NCBI GenBank assembly: GCA_005281725.1 | Contig: SSBO01000010.1 | Location: 62,001 to 126,000, forward strand | Length of the DNA: 64,000 bases | Source: Wuchereria bancrofti | Lineage: Eukaryota; Nematoda; Chromadorea; Rhabditida; Onchocercidae | Direction of reading: 5' to 3' | Part shown: positions 36,101-49,617 of the stretch, one piece after another | Layout: each line of letters opens with the position of its first letter | Position numbering within the stretch: the stretch's first letter is position 1 | Made by a program: the position numbers and the translations under genes | Notes under the pieces: model-generated | Databases searched by the model: none | The model's input: the letters and a program-made list of their open reading frames with translations, nothing else | Told to the model about the DNA's origin: nothing

Positions 36101-39100
36101 GTGAAGTGTAAAAAAAAGCAAGAAAAAGCTAATAAATATTTAAGCATCCAAAATAAAATCAACATTGTTATTTAAAAAAATATATATAATTGCTAATTGC
36201 ATTTGATAAGCATGCATTTACATTAGATTGCTAAAGAAATGCAATACACGTATGCATGCATGCATGCTTTACATGCAATGCTATAATATTTACTTCAAAA
36301 ATTTCTTACTGAAAAAATTATAATTAAAGAAATGAAATAATAATAAATATTTATATATTATAAAGTGGAAGAAAAAAGAATTTAATCTGTCGTTTTTTTC
36401 TATGCTTTCACATTTTTTTACGACGGAAAATGTTTCGTTGAACTTTTTTTTTTTCTTTTTATTGACAATTCAAATTCGAAAAAAAAGAAAAAATGATTCA
36501 TTTAAATTTTTGCTACCGTTTTACTATTTACCATTACATATTGTTACTTTATACCTTCATTCTTCCTTCATATTATCCTTTTTCTGCTTATATTTATTTG
36601 TATTATTCTCTCTCTCTCTCTCATCCCCCTCCAAAAAAAAAAAAAGAAAAAAGCCTCTTCAAAATTTTTGAGTGTTTCCCTCTCTCTCTCCCTCTCTTTC
36701 TCTCTCTTAAAAAGAAAATGATCAAATATTATAATTGCATTTCTAGATGTTTTGATTTTCTCTTAAAAAAAAAAAGGAAAAGAGAATTCATCTTTTTCGA
36801 TGAAGTTTTAAAAATTCAACTTTTTTAAACTTCCATCAAAATGTGAAATTTTCATCAAAATTCTTTCGAATTTCTGGTAATCTTTTTTTTTGGAAAAAAT
36901 AAAAAATTGGGAAGAGAAAGAAATATGAGTATTCGTTGAAAAAAAAAAAAAAAATGATGCAAAATTAAACTTTGCATTCAATAAATGTTTAAATGCTTTT
37001 TCTTCTTTTTTTCTTGAAGTTTGATTATTTCCTTTAAGCATTTGTATTTTAAAAACGGATGAAAAGTTAGAAAATGTTATTCTGTTAAAGTTTTTTTTTT
37101 CTTTTCTTCATTTTCCACTACTACAATTTTGCTTTATGAATAATATTAGGGTAAAATAACAATTGCAAAAATAAAAAAAAAAGCAAATAATATAATACAA
37201 ATAGCAATTTCTAAAATAAAATAATAATTTTCAGATTTTTTTCACAAAAATATTTTAAGGAAAAAATTTGTAACAGAGAGGAAAAGTATAAAAGAATATT
37301 TTAATTAAATTCATATTTATTAATTTTAAAGGTAAAGTTAGATTAATACAAGGAATCTTTTCGGAGAATTGTTTTTCACGAGTAATAAAAAAAAAAAAAA
37401 AAGGTTTTCCTCAAAGTTATTTAACAATTTCTCTTCTAAAGCATAATTCCTTGTTATCAGAATTAAATTCTATAATTATTATTTTGATAATAAAACATCA
37501 TAATAATACATATTGAAAATTAACTTTGTGCAGTAGCTAAGTTTAACTTTTTAAAATTTTGAATGTTTCGTTGTTGGCAACAAATTAAATTAAAAATTTT
37601 AATAATATTTCTATTAATAATACAAACTAATAAGATAAATAAGCAAAATAAATAGAGACAAAATTAATTCTTTACCATTTTTCAACACTAATTTTTATTA
37701 ATTCATCTATTTAAGAATTCTTTATGTTACTTTAAGTAAAATTCTTATGTTACTTTAAAAAAAAGTTCTTTATATTAGTTTAAGCTATTTACTTCAAATA
37801 AAATAATTACCCTTCAGTTGCAAAATGTATTGATTTTTTTAACAGAAAGTTACTTTAAAATTAAAATAATAATTAATTAATGCTCAAATGAATGTTATAC
37901 CAAAAATATATTGCTGAATGAATTTTTTTTTAAAAAAATGAATTTTAATTAAAAGCAAGTTTGTTCAATTTATAAAATTTTTAAATGTCATAAATTAATT
38001 TATGATAAATTCCTTTGACAATTGATATGATTTTTGCATGAATTAATATTTACCAAAAAACCGGAAATTATTGGTGAATCAAATGTTATCAACCGGTAAT
38101 AATGTTAGCAACGGTATTTTTTTTTTTTTTTTCAAATATTAAAAGTAATACATTTTGTGATTAAAAATTCTCAAGCAAAAAAAAAAGAGAAAAAAGCAAA
38201 AAATGTTGAGTTGACAGTATTAATTGCTTTGCTAGCTGCCAAAGATTGCAATAATTTAAATAATAATAAAAATTAAATTAAAAAATGATGATATATATTG
38301 AAAAACTTACAGATTACTATCAATTTACAAACATTTATTGTTATTTTTTTTTGAAAAAAAAGGAAAAAATGAAAATTTAAAAAAGTATTGAAAAAAAAAG
38401 TAATTTACATATTGTTAGGATGAAATGATCCAAATGATCGCTTTTTTTTGGGTATAAGAAAATTATTTCAATTAATAACTGTATTTTTGAAAAAAACTTC
38501 AAAAGAAAAATAATAATGAAAGAAATAAATAAATAGAAAGGAATTGCAACTTAATATTATTATTATCTATTAAGAAATTTATAGACTAGAAAAAATTTTG
38601 AATTTAGATTTGTGCTTCAAATTTGCTTGAAAATTATGATTAAGTTGTTGATAATTTAAAATAAAGAAAATATTATATGAATGTGATAATTGAAAATTAA
38701 AATAAAAATATTATAAGCATATGATAATTAAGATATTATGTTTGAAATTTGATTTAAAAAAAATTTTTAAATTAAAGAATGTGGTTTATGGGAATGAAAA
38801 ACAAAAACTGATAGATTTGCTTTTTTTTACAAACATTTCAATTTTTATTTTTCTTCGCTATTTTTGTATTTATATTATTTCCAATTAATTACTTTTTCTT
38901 TACTGAACTAAAAATCTTTCATTTTTTCATTTTGTGGTTCTGAAATTTCATAGTTTTCCTTATTTCATTTCAAACTTTTTTGAATATTTAAATTATCAAA
39001 TAGAAATTTCAACTTTTTATAGGATTTTAGTAGAGGAAAAAATTCAAAACAAACGAATTTCAATACTAATTTATTTTCAAAAAATGTTACATACACGTAA

Positions 39101-42100
39101 GCATCCTCCACAAGCACACATAAACGGAAAGACGAAAATTTTCGAAAAGTCAGCAATACAAATGGGCGTTATAAATAATTCAATTTTGAAAAGTTTTAAA
39201 AATTTTACAATCTTAGCAAAATTTTCGGAAGTCATAGAAAAGCCTATTTGACCTTTCTATTATTGTTGCTAATGACAATGTTTGCAAAGAAAACTTTTAA
39301 ACAAACCTTAAACTTTTGTTGCACTCATTTAAAAAAAGGCGTTAAAATTGTTTTTTTTTTCTTTTTGATTCAATTCCATTCAAGTAAAAATTGATTCGGT
39401 TAAATTCGTAAAAATTTTCAAAAAAAAAAGAAATTAATAATAATAAATAACTTCATTATGCATAAAGTTTCATCAGCAAACAAAAAACTCGAACTAATCA
39501 AAATTTAACAAATTATGGTCTAATTAATTTTTTACTAGGATTAGATCTTACATTTTAAAATTGTTTACTTTTTTTCCCTATCACACAGTTTGAAATAAAA
39601 TTCGATTTAAAGCATAATATATTTTATTTTCAATATTTTTTTCTTTCCAAAGTAATTTTATTATGCAAAACTGTCTAAATAATAATTCCATTGCAAAAGA
39701 AAATAATTTCAGAATGAATTAAATCCAAAGAAAAAAAACAAAAGAAAATGTAAAACTAATAAATTAAAAAATGAATTAAAAATAAAAGAGTAGCAAGAAA
39801 AAAAAGAAATGACAAGTGAATTTCTTTAACAATTTTAAAGCATCGATAGAAAATGTTAAAATGATTGAATCATCGTTGTCAACAAAATGAAACATAAGGA
39901 AATACAAATAGAAAATTTTTTGAATGTCAGAATAAAGCAAAAAAAAAAATTATTATCATTTTTAAATTTAAGCATATACAATTTTCTCTCCTCTTTTCTT
40001 ATAATTTCTCAAATACTTTAATTTGGAAAACTTTAAAATAGTTTAAAAAATTTCAGACAAAAACATTGTTAGTTGTTGATAATTGGATAATGATAATAGA
40101 TCATATCATCAACTATCAATGATAATAAATTTTTTCGTTGAAATGATGTTTTCAATTAATTTGCAGTTTGAAATTAATAATTGCGGCGAGTATGTATGAA
40201 TCATCACAAAATGAGAGCAAAAATTTTGTTCTCATTTTGAAAAGAACCTAAAAAGAAAAAAGTTTGACATTAATTAATTTGATCATACAAATAGATATGT
40301 GTCACAATATGAAATTTTTTAAGTATTATAGAATTAAATATATTAAATGCATTTAGATAATAAAATATTAGTAAAATACAAATTTAATTATTTAAATTTT
40401 ATATATTGTACAAAACTTAATGATATATGAAATTTTTCATTGATACAAAATTTTATTTTTTTTCATTTATCAATATAAATCAATTTAAAAAAAAAAAATT
40501 ATTACAATAATGAAAGAATGAGAGATGCAACTTTTGATGAATTGATTTTATTTAACAATTTAGTGGTTAATTTGTAGCGTAATTGGTCATAAAATTTTTT
40601 CCCCCTCTTTCTCTCTCTCTGTTTCTCTGTCCCTTTTTGACCTCATTATTTAGTGTATTGTTTAAATTGTTGAATGATGAGTAATTGTTTTGTTGTTTTT
40701 TCATAAAAATTTTATTGTTATCATTAAAAAATATTCATTTACTCTTTTTTTTTCTGTTACTTTCATTTTAATTTTTAATTTTTTTTTGATGAACTAATAA
40801 GTAAAAAATTTAATGAAATCCTTTTCTTCCATTATTTTTATAGCAAATCTCTTTGACAGCTTCTTAAATTGTTTCTGGAAATTTCTATATTTAGTAAAGC
40901 ACGGAAAAATAAAATACAAAAACGGAATACAATTTAACTTTTCAAATTTGCAAACTAAATTTACTTATGATTACTTAAATTTTAAAAGTTAAATTGTATA
41001 GCTATATGCTGTTGAAACTGTATGCAATTGTTCCTGCAAAAGTTACTAATATCATAGTTTATTTTTTCAAGATGGAATATTTTAACTTTGAAATGAAATT
41101 AAATATTAATATAATTTAACTATCTTCTCACTTCATTTACTAATTTCACAAAAATCAATTAAAATTTTCACAAAAAGTCATTAAAATCAATTCTGTGATC
41201 AATTGAAATAATTTAATACTAAACCTTGAAATTAATTAAAATTAATGCATGAAATTAAAATTAATTCATTAAACAAATTCGAGCCGCTACATATTTTTGA
41301 AATATAAATTAATAATTGACCAATTGTCAGAAATTATTTTGACAAAATTGCAAAAGTATTAAAACATTTTAATTAAACTAAAGATTTATAATTATTAGCT
41401 ATAATTATTAGCATCACAATGATCTATGCTAATTTATTAGAAGAGAGGAAGAATTCTTGTTCATACTTTCTAGACTAAAGTCTTTATTAACAAATTAATA
41501 CGTCTAACCGGATTTCAGACTGAATACTTACATTTAATCTTACTTTTTTCCGGAATTACAATGGATACTTTGCCGGATAACCTTGTGAATTCAATAATCC
41601 GAAAATTATTTAACAATGTCAATCATCTAAAGAAATGCAATCAACTGATGAATACTATTGATGAATTATTATTTTAATATTTAACATGAATAAATTGAAT
41701 TTATCTAAAAGTAATTAAAAGAATCGTTCAACATTTCATTTCAAATATGTTTGTTCATTGTGATAATATCATATCACAAAAAATATTACGATGATTTCAT
41801 TTCTAATAATATTCTGTTTATTTATTTATACAACCAATTTGATGTATTTATTGTTATTTATTATTATTTATTATCAATTATCATTATTATTGTTAATGTT
41901 ATTATTATCATTACTGTTATTATTATCAATCATTGGCACAGCTTTCACTTTTCTTTCCTTTCATTTCATTCTTTTTCAAAAATTTTTTTAAAATTTGCAT
42001 CTTTAAAATTGCATAGAGCATAAAATGATGCAAGCAAATACTATTTAGTGCTAATATTTCAATTGCATATTTTATCTAAATCATTTTTAAAACTTTTACA

Positions 42101-45100
42101 ATTTTTTGTTAACCTATGGTTTTTTGTTAACCTTTGACTTCTGCTTTCTAGTTTTCATTAAAAGTTTGCATACATATATGTTTGCATATTTCTCGTAGAG
42201 TAAAATCATTGGTTTAAAAAGATAAAATTATAGTCGTAAAACTTTCTGCTCATAGTTTTATGAAATATTTCTAACATGTAAATGGAGTAAGTCAGCTAAA
42301 GAAAAAAAACTTAAGAGTTAAATTTTGAAAAAAATTGAAATTTATGCAAAAAACTAATCAATCATCAAATTCCTTCTGAATTACTGAATTATATTAGTAT
42401 CAGAAGGAAAAGTAAATTTATTAAAATATTACAAATTTCATTTTTGCATATTCCTTCCTACTTCCATTTGTTAAACAATCCGACAATCATTTAATCATGA
42501 AAGATACTTTTGCATAATAATTCAACAATTCAGAGTTAAAAATTTAAAAATTGGGAATCAAAATCAGAATTGAATAGAATCGATCCGACATGATCACAAT
42601 TTTCTAAGTTAAACAAGATATTGTTTTTCCCTCAATTAAAATATAAATAAAAAATTGATGGTTGTAAATAATTGCTGATGCAATTACTTAATGTCTAATT
42701 ACTTGGGTACACTAATTTGAACCCATAGGTACAGGTGCATTTAGCAAAAAATTTATTTTTAGCTTAGCTTTTAATTAATCTTAATTTTATTTACTTCAAT
42801 TGATTTTAAAATTATCAACGATAACTGATAAAGTATGATATTAAGTATTACTTAGCATTGAATGTATTATTAAAAGAACAAAACTTCAAGTAAATCGATG
42901 AATGCTTTAATGAATTAATTTCAAAATTAAGTATTAAAAGTCTTCAAATATGAATAAACCAAAAAAAAATAATAATTTCTGCATAAAATCAAAAAAAAAG
43001 GACAAATTCCTTTCTTATTTAAAACAATAAAATTTTTTTTCAAATAATATTAAAAAAATTAGCGTAAAATATAATTTCTAAATAATAAGACAGAATTTTA
43101 GACGAAAAAGTGAAGTTCAAAAATGAGTTTAATCAAATGTTTGATTTTTTTTTTTTTGTTTAGCATTTTTTCAATTTTATATTACTTGCAATAATTTATT
43201 AAACTTTTAGAAAAACTTTTTTTTTACAAAAATAAAAAGAGAGATTTTTGGGAGAATTTTACAAAAACAAAAAATATTTTGTAATTAAGTGATAAGATTA
43301 GTGAATTTTAATTTTAATAGAACTTAAAATCATAAAAGTTAGGTAACGTGAAGTAACCATTTAATATAACTAAATGATTTATTTGCAAAATTTTAGAAAT
43401 AGTTTTGTACAAAATTGCATCTAATAACTCTACTTTTCGTTTCAGTTTACTTTACAACTTACCAAAAATTTAAGTTAGAAAATCTAAGTTAGCCTGATTT
43501 CATACTCTATGCAGAATATACTTACTTAAGTAATTGGTCAAATTTACAAAAGTACATATGTGAATCCGAATGAACGAAAACTGCTTCCGGATAAAATAAT
43601 TTTATTTACAAGTGAAAATGTTTAGCTTTAAAGTCAACATTTTTTATTTATTTATTTTTTTTCTAAAGTACACTCATCTTAAATCTTTTGTCAACTCAAA
43701 AGTGTCATCAAAAACTTTTGAAAGTAAAAAAAGAAAAACTTAGTGCTACTCAATTGACAGTAAGTTATCAATTATGTTTTATTGTTTGAGGACAAATAAA
43801 TTAAAACTGTACAACTTGTACTATTTGAAAAATACATTGCTATTTAAAAAAAGATAAAATTTGCATTAATTTAATTTAAAGTTTTCTTTTTCATTAATAA
43901 CATGAAATTTTAAGAGATTTAAGGGAAATATCTGAGAGATTTCCCCAGATTTCTCGCTTTAATTTTTTTTTCATCTAACATAAACAGCATTTCTTCAAAA
44001 ATATTCTTATTATTCTACATAATCCCTTCGTTTTTGATCTTTAAATATCTCTTAAAATTTTTTGTCGACCATATTAAAATTCTTTTTAAACCATTTCTCA
44101 TTTCCATTTCCATTCGTAAACATAACCAAATGAAAATCAATTGTGATATTTATATCTCTAATAATTTTTCCAGTGAACTAATCAGATGATCTTATCATGG
44201 AAATTATCACCACTATATTAATCGCAGAATGAAGTCATGATTAAAAATCCGATACAGAATGAAACTTTATTATCATAATTAGAAGATTTCAGTATTTTAT
44301 TAAAATTTCGCTTTCATTTTTTAAATGAATTGTTGTGGCGGTGATTCATTGCATTACTATCTTTCACTGATAGCGCTGTTATCAGCAAACATATTTCATT
44401 ATCGAAATTGACAAGTTTAACAGATGAATTAGTACCACTGAATGGTATCACTGATTAATTTCCATGAATGACATAAATAAAAATTGCAATATTGCAATCG
44501 GAAATGTCGCAAAGGCAAAAAATCAAAGAAATCATTGACCACAAATTAGTTAAAATGATTTCATTTCAAAATCTTAATTATAATTCTTTAAATCAATGTC
44601 TTTCTGACTCAAAAAATGTGACATTTTGGAATGTATTTGACATTAGATAATCAGTTATAATATTTCTTATTTATTAATTCATTCTACAATTTTTACTCCT
44701 TCTTAATTTAACTTTAATCTTTTATTATATTACTGTGAAATATTATATTATTTAATTTTTACACATCTTTTTTCAAGTCTTTTTTACATTGAATTTTTGA
44801 GATTTGATTGTTTTGAATTTTTCGAAATGTACAAAAATGTTAATTTTTGACTGAATAATACTACGCAAATGATTATTTGCCATCTTTTAAAATTGACAAA
44901 AAAAAAAAAATGAAATTTTAATCAAATAAGTAATGCAAAAATAGCTTATCAGTAATCATATTAGAAATAACTCAATGATTCATTTTAGCTTTAAAAATTC
45001 ATCACAAAATTGAATATTCCAGAATACTTTTTCTTAAATTAATTCTAAAAGATATATTTTAGTAGTAGAAAATGAAAAAATAATGGCTTAAGATAACTTT

Positions 45101-45347
45101 TAGTCTAATTAATGAATGTGTCACCAAGGCTATTTTCAAATATGATAGTCTAAAATCATTTTATACCATACAAACATTGATTTTTTTCTTTTAATTAAAG
45201 AAATATGTAAATAAAAGATGAACGAGCAAACAAAATTATTTTAAATTAAAAATTTAATTCATGAAATCTCTTGCAATTAATTTCCAATATCCTACAAAAA
45301 TGCTTTAATGAATTTCAATTTGAAAAATACAGATTAATTGATAATTA
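33113..45347. other. About 12 kb without a convincing gene
   Basis: I looked for paired splice sites with coding-like composition on both strands and found none. Contents: a possible donor-bearing untranslated exon near 33535-33600 upstream of the previous minus-strand gene (tgcttac|cgtaataaat, minus-strand reading); the 82-bp minisatellite at 35180-35578; an ATGC run at 36251-36267; CT tracts at 36607-36622, 36678-36708 and 40600-40620; ATT-rich runs near 41830-41935; and many poly-A/T runs. Open frames such as 36402-36828, 38934-39251 and 41751-42023 are low-complexity Phe/Leu/Lys/Ile strings and look like chance. Confidence 0.55.
35180..35578. repeat. 82-bp minisatellite, about 4.8 copies
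   Basis: 'gtggtaaaagtggtataatg' recurs at 35205, 35287, 35369, 35451 and 35533, exactly 82 bases apart, with near-identical intervening sequence ('gataacgataatgatggtag', 'taacaataataatattgatg'). The unit itself is built of GATAAT/GATGGT-like sub-repeats. Because 82 is not a multiple of 3, the overlapping open frames it creates on the minus strand are incidental. Copies differ at one or two positions only, implying recent expansion. Confidence 0.95.
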
Positions 45348-46672
45348 TTAGAATAATATATGCGTGAAAATGCTACAAATGAAACAAAGGGCAGTAATAA
45401 TAAGAAGAGTGGAAGTAGTTGTTGCGACAGTTGCGCCATTACAACTATCCGAATTACAGCAACAATATTCCGCGGCGTTATTTGCATCATAAAAACAACC
45501 ATTACCAACTTTCTATAAACAAATAGCTAATCATTTTTTCTTTTATAATAATATAAATTAATTACAAACCAATGATATAATTATTAATTTGTAAATTATT
45601 AAATTGATTTAATCGTATTTTTAGAGCTGAATTATGTGTAATAAATGATCTGAAATAATCCATTATATTAAATTTTATATATCTAAAACTAAGCCACAAC
45701 CATACAATTTAAGCTCAAATTAAAAAATTTAATTATTGGTTGCTGTGATTTTTGCTCAATTTTATAAATCGAAATATTAATTACAATTATGCACTTCAAT
45801 TTTAACAGTAATAACAGATGTAATTATTGATTGATCCTTTAATTTTCTCAATTTTTAAGCTTTTTAAATTTGTTAAACAATAAACTCACATAACATTGTG
45901 AATTCGGATCGCACGTTTTCTCAATAATATCTTCATTATCTGCAAAAAAAAAAAAATTTTTTTTAATAAATAAATTATTGTAAATCATTTTTAAAAAAAT
46001 CAAAATGAAAAATAGAAATTACTAATTAAGTGCTTCCATTATTATTACTATTATTATCAATTATTGTTATTATTATTATTATTATCTGCACCTTGTTATT
46101 ACTCATCCACTATTATTAATTATTATTATTATTATCTTTACTTTGTTATTACTCATTACTAATTATTTTGTTTTGGAAAATTTGTTTCATCGCAAATATT
46201 ATCACATTTTGTTGTTTTTCTCATATAAAACTGATATGATTAAATTCAATTTTGTTAGATAATAATGCTTAGAAATAAATTATTTCGTCCTTTTTTTTTA
46301 ACATATTTAAGAATACGAAATATTCAAATTTTTACTGAAGAAAATAGAATAAAATAAATTAATTTTTTTCTTAAATGAACTGAATTAAGAAGGAAATGCT
46401 ATACTTAATAACTTGAATAATTGTGACTTTTACAATGATTATCAATGAATATGCATATTAATTCAATGTCATTTTAATTTTTCAAACTTACATTGAATTG
46501 CAAAATGTCTTTTAACGCAAAAGTTTGATGTTGCGGGGCATAAAACTTCGGCGAATGATCCGCCATTACCCAATGCGCCGAAATATTGTCGTCCAACAAA
46601 GCATTTTAATGCATCACTTGTTATTATCAACATTGCCAGTAATGTTATTGGATAGAAAATAAATTTTAACAT
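45348..46672 (-). CDS. Ly6/ET-module-like ten-cysteine surface protein, copy 1
   Basis: Three exons: 46672-46492, 45939-45890 and 45512-45348 (stop TAA). 396 nt, 131 aa. 'cttttag' lies just 6 bases upstream of the ATG, a probable spliced-leader acceptor. Residues 1-21 are a signal peptide (MLKFIFYPITLLAMLIITSDA). The mature part begins LKCFVG and has ten cysteines ending in the CCCNSDSCN signature, the C-terminal pattern of Ly6/three-finger and nematode ET-module proteins. The C-terminus is Thr-rich then hydrophobic (TTTSTLLIITALCFICSIF), fitting a GPI-anchor signal or a terminal membrane helix. Its paralogue at 48695-49617 has the same exon count, intron phases (1 and 0) and an exon 2 of exactly 50 nt. 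In nematodes, proteins with this fold act at the cell surface, some as neuronal receptor modulators; the partner here is unknown. Confidence 0.88.
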
Positions 46673-48694
46673 AATTTACTAAAAGAAAGTAACAAGAAAG
46701 AGAGAGAGAGAGAAAAAGAAAGAGAGAGAGAGAGAAAAAAAAAGTGGAATAAATGATTATAATTATGAAATAATTAATTACATAAATTCATAAATCGATA
46801 TGAAATATCATTTCTCATTTTTTAAAAGCAAATTAAATATGTTATTTTGTGATTAATATTTGATTTAAAACCACTTCAAAGCATTTTAGTATTTTAATTA
46901 ATAATATTCTGATTGTTCCTTACATTTCTTTTTTCCATATTTTTGGCAATAAATGTAATTAACTATTATTACTTATTATTAAATTATGATTGAAAAAATA
47001 GAATACTTAATTCATTTCATTTTTTTGAGGATTTGATTTAAATTGAATAACAGTGCTACATTTTTATACACTATCTACGCATACGTTTATTTATTAATAA
47101 TAACTATAAATAGTTTAATTTAAATTATATTAAACTAAATTATACTCTTTTTAATTAAATTATATATTACTAATAAACACTTAGTTATGTTGGATTTAAA
47201 ATTTTGTTTTGATATTTTTATGATTAAAATAAATTAGATAATAAAAATTTGTTTTTGATATTTTTATGATTAAAATAAATTAGATAATAAAAATTTGTCG
47301 TTAAAATTTTTCACATTTAAAATTTGACAAAATTTTAAAGCAATAAAATGATTGATAAAAAAAAGAATATATGAGTAAGTAACAGAAAATGGAATGGTAT
47401 AAAAATAATGTGAATATGTTGTCAACTAGTATATTGTCTCTGATAAATTCCTGAAAGTGCTTCTCGGAACAGGTGACAGGTGACAAAACATAGCAAATGC
47501 ATAATATCGAGAATAGCTTCAAACAACTGTTTTATTTTTATCTATTAAGCTGTACATTAAGAATAGTTTTGAAGTTAAAAATGAAATAATCAGTTATGCG
47601 TTCAAATTTCTTATCAGCAATCAATCGAATCAGTTGAAAAAAATTTTTTGATATCTGGAAAATTCCGAATTAATTTATGGAAATATTGGTAGAAAAAAAG
47701 ACAAATAAGAAATACGCTAATTTTTAAAATTTTAAAGCTTTAATTATTGTTATCAATACTCAATTTATATATATTTAAAAAAAAAAAAAAAACTAGGGAA
47801 AAATATAATACATACGTGTTCATACGTTCATGCATATATTTACTGACGTACACACGTAAGTGAAATACTTTTCATTGAAGAATTAATTATTCCATAATTA
47901 ATCATAATAGCAATTATATTATTTATCAATTCTTTATTATCAATTTTTTATTGAATTTGTTTGGCAGTTAGATTTATGGAGGAAGTTAAGTTTAATATTA
48001 TGAGAAGCAAAAAATAATTTCAAATTGTTGTTGAATAAATTTCATCCAAAATTTAAATCCAATTTCAATTTACACAACAGTTCTTTCATCTATTTTCTTT
48101 TTTATTGATAAGTTGTAAATTCCAAAATTACGACTGTTGCATTAATGCTATCGAACATACTTCAATGATAAGATTATTTTTTGTCTTCATACTAAGGACA
48201 AATGATTTCTGATAACAAATATATTTCATTTTTATCTTTGGCTTAAATTTCTATTTAGATTTTACAATAAAAAAATTTACAAATTGTTGAAGAAAGTTTA
48301 AAAAAAAAATTGTTATTACAAATGATAACAATATAATTTAATAATAAAATACATTTAAATTTAAGCACAAATTTGAAAACAATGTGAAAGAGGTACCACA
48401 AATGAAAAAATGAAGCAAAAAAAAACCAAATCAATACCTAATTCTGATTGTTAAGAATTCAATCAATTTGTGGAGTTTGAAATGAAATTATATTGTAATG
48501 TAAAACAAAATTTGCTTTTTTTTTAAATGTAAATAAACAAAACCCTTATAAATAAGTGAAATTATTAAAATTTAGAAATTTAAACTGTTTTTGATGTGAT
48601 TTCTCATTATTTAAGACTTATCAAGTAGGAATTTTCTAACAAATTCAAAATTCTTACATCATTTACCAATGAATCATATTGCATTTGATATTAA
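46673..48694. other. Spacer between the Ly6-like paralogues
   Basis: A GA-rich tract (46695-46741) lies immediately upstream of copy 1. A 46-bp block containing 'gatatttttatgattaaaat' is present twice at about 47203-47294. A minus-strand open frame at 47301-47522 begins with a secretory-looking stretch (MKLFSILCICYVLSPVTC) but lacks the family's cysteine pattern and a good donor; it may be a dead exon or chance. Confidence 0.5.
47203..47294. repeat. 46-bp direct tandem pair
   Basis: 'gatatttttatgattaaaat' followed by 'aaattagataataaaaattt' occurs twice, 46 bases apart, with almost no differences. Confidence 0.85.
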
Positions 48695-49617
48695 TCATAA
48701 ATTTATAACTATAACAATAAATGTGATAATTAAACAAGGTAACCAATAATAAAGGTATGTCATCGATCCATTGCAAAGATTTGACCTACAGCAACATATT
48801 TCCATTTCATTATAGCTATCATATAAACAACGTGATCCAATAGTCTGAAATTATGCAAAAAAAAGAAAGATTTATCAAAAAAATTTCTCAAGAAAACAAA
48901 AAAAAAAAAAAACGGTTAAAATGTAAATAAAATTTTATTTTCATTAAAATTAAATTTAATTTTTTCCAAACAAATTTTTCTTTTTCAAACGTTCATTAAA
49001 TTTATCAAATAAAAATTCGAGATACAAAGAGAGAATGAGAGAGAGAGAAAAAAAAAACCGAAAAAAATTAGTATAAAGATATGTTTGTTGAAAATGAAAT
49101 TAAAATTTCAACTAACAGTGCAAAAATTTTCCGCATCACATCCTTTTTCAATAATAAGGCCTTGCACTGCAAAAAAAAGGAGAAAAAATGAAATTGAAAA
49201 ATTATTTTCTATTATAGTATTTTGCTTATCATTTTCAATTGTTTTTTTTTTTTGATTTTTTTATTTTATTCAATTTTTTTTTTGTTCAATTTGATAAGTA
49301 ATCGTTTTAACTCAGTGGAATGATATGACTTGCGCAATTCACATAGATATATATTAATTTGAAATTTTATTGAGCTTAAATTATAAGCATTTTCTAAATT
49401 TTGAAAATATTTCATGATAAGATAAATAAATGTGATAAAATTTATCAAGTTTAAATTAACCTGGATCAATGGTTGCCATTTTAGCACAATAATTGACATT
49501 TGCGCTACATTGGGTATACATTAGGCCGAAATTTAAACGTCCCGTAAAACAGTCCAAACTATTCACTAATATTATTTGTAATATTATTGCAAAAGTAATC
49601 AGTGTTAGGTGGGACAT
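48695..49617 (-). CDS. Ly6/ET-module-like ten-cysteine surface protein, copy 2
   Basis: Three exons: 49617-49461, 49166-49117 and 48844-48695 (stop TGA). 357 nt, 118 aa. Signal peptide of about 20 residues (MSHLTLITFAIILQIILVNS), mature start LDCFTG (compare LKCFVG in copy 1). The same ten-cysteine order ends CCCRSNLCN, then a hydrophobic tail (LPCLIITFIVIVINL) consistent with GPI anchoring. Exon 2 is 50 nt as in copy 1, with the same flanking phases, so the genes arose by tandem duplication. Protein similarity outside the cysteines is low, so the duplication is old. An acceptor-like 'ttataatag' lies 9 bases upstream of the ATG, a possible spliced-leader site. Confidence 0.88.

Noticed and set aside
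36402..37041. Frames of 77-111 codons on both strands
   Set aside because: Poly-A/T and CT tracts give Phe/Leu/Lys/Ser strings; no support from splice sites.
38934..39251. 105-codon plus-strand frame
   Set aside because: Composition matches A+T-rich noise, the overlapping minus frame is equally open, and no splice site or family motif is seen.
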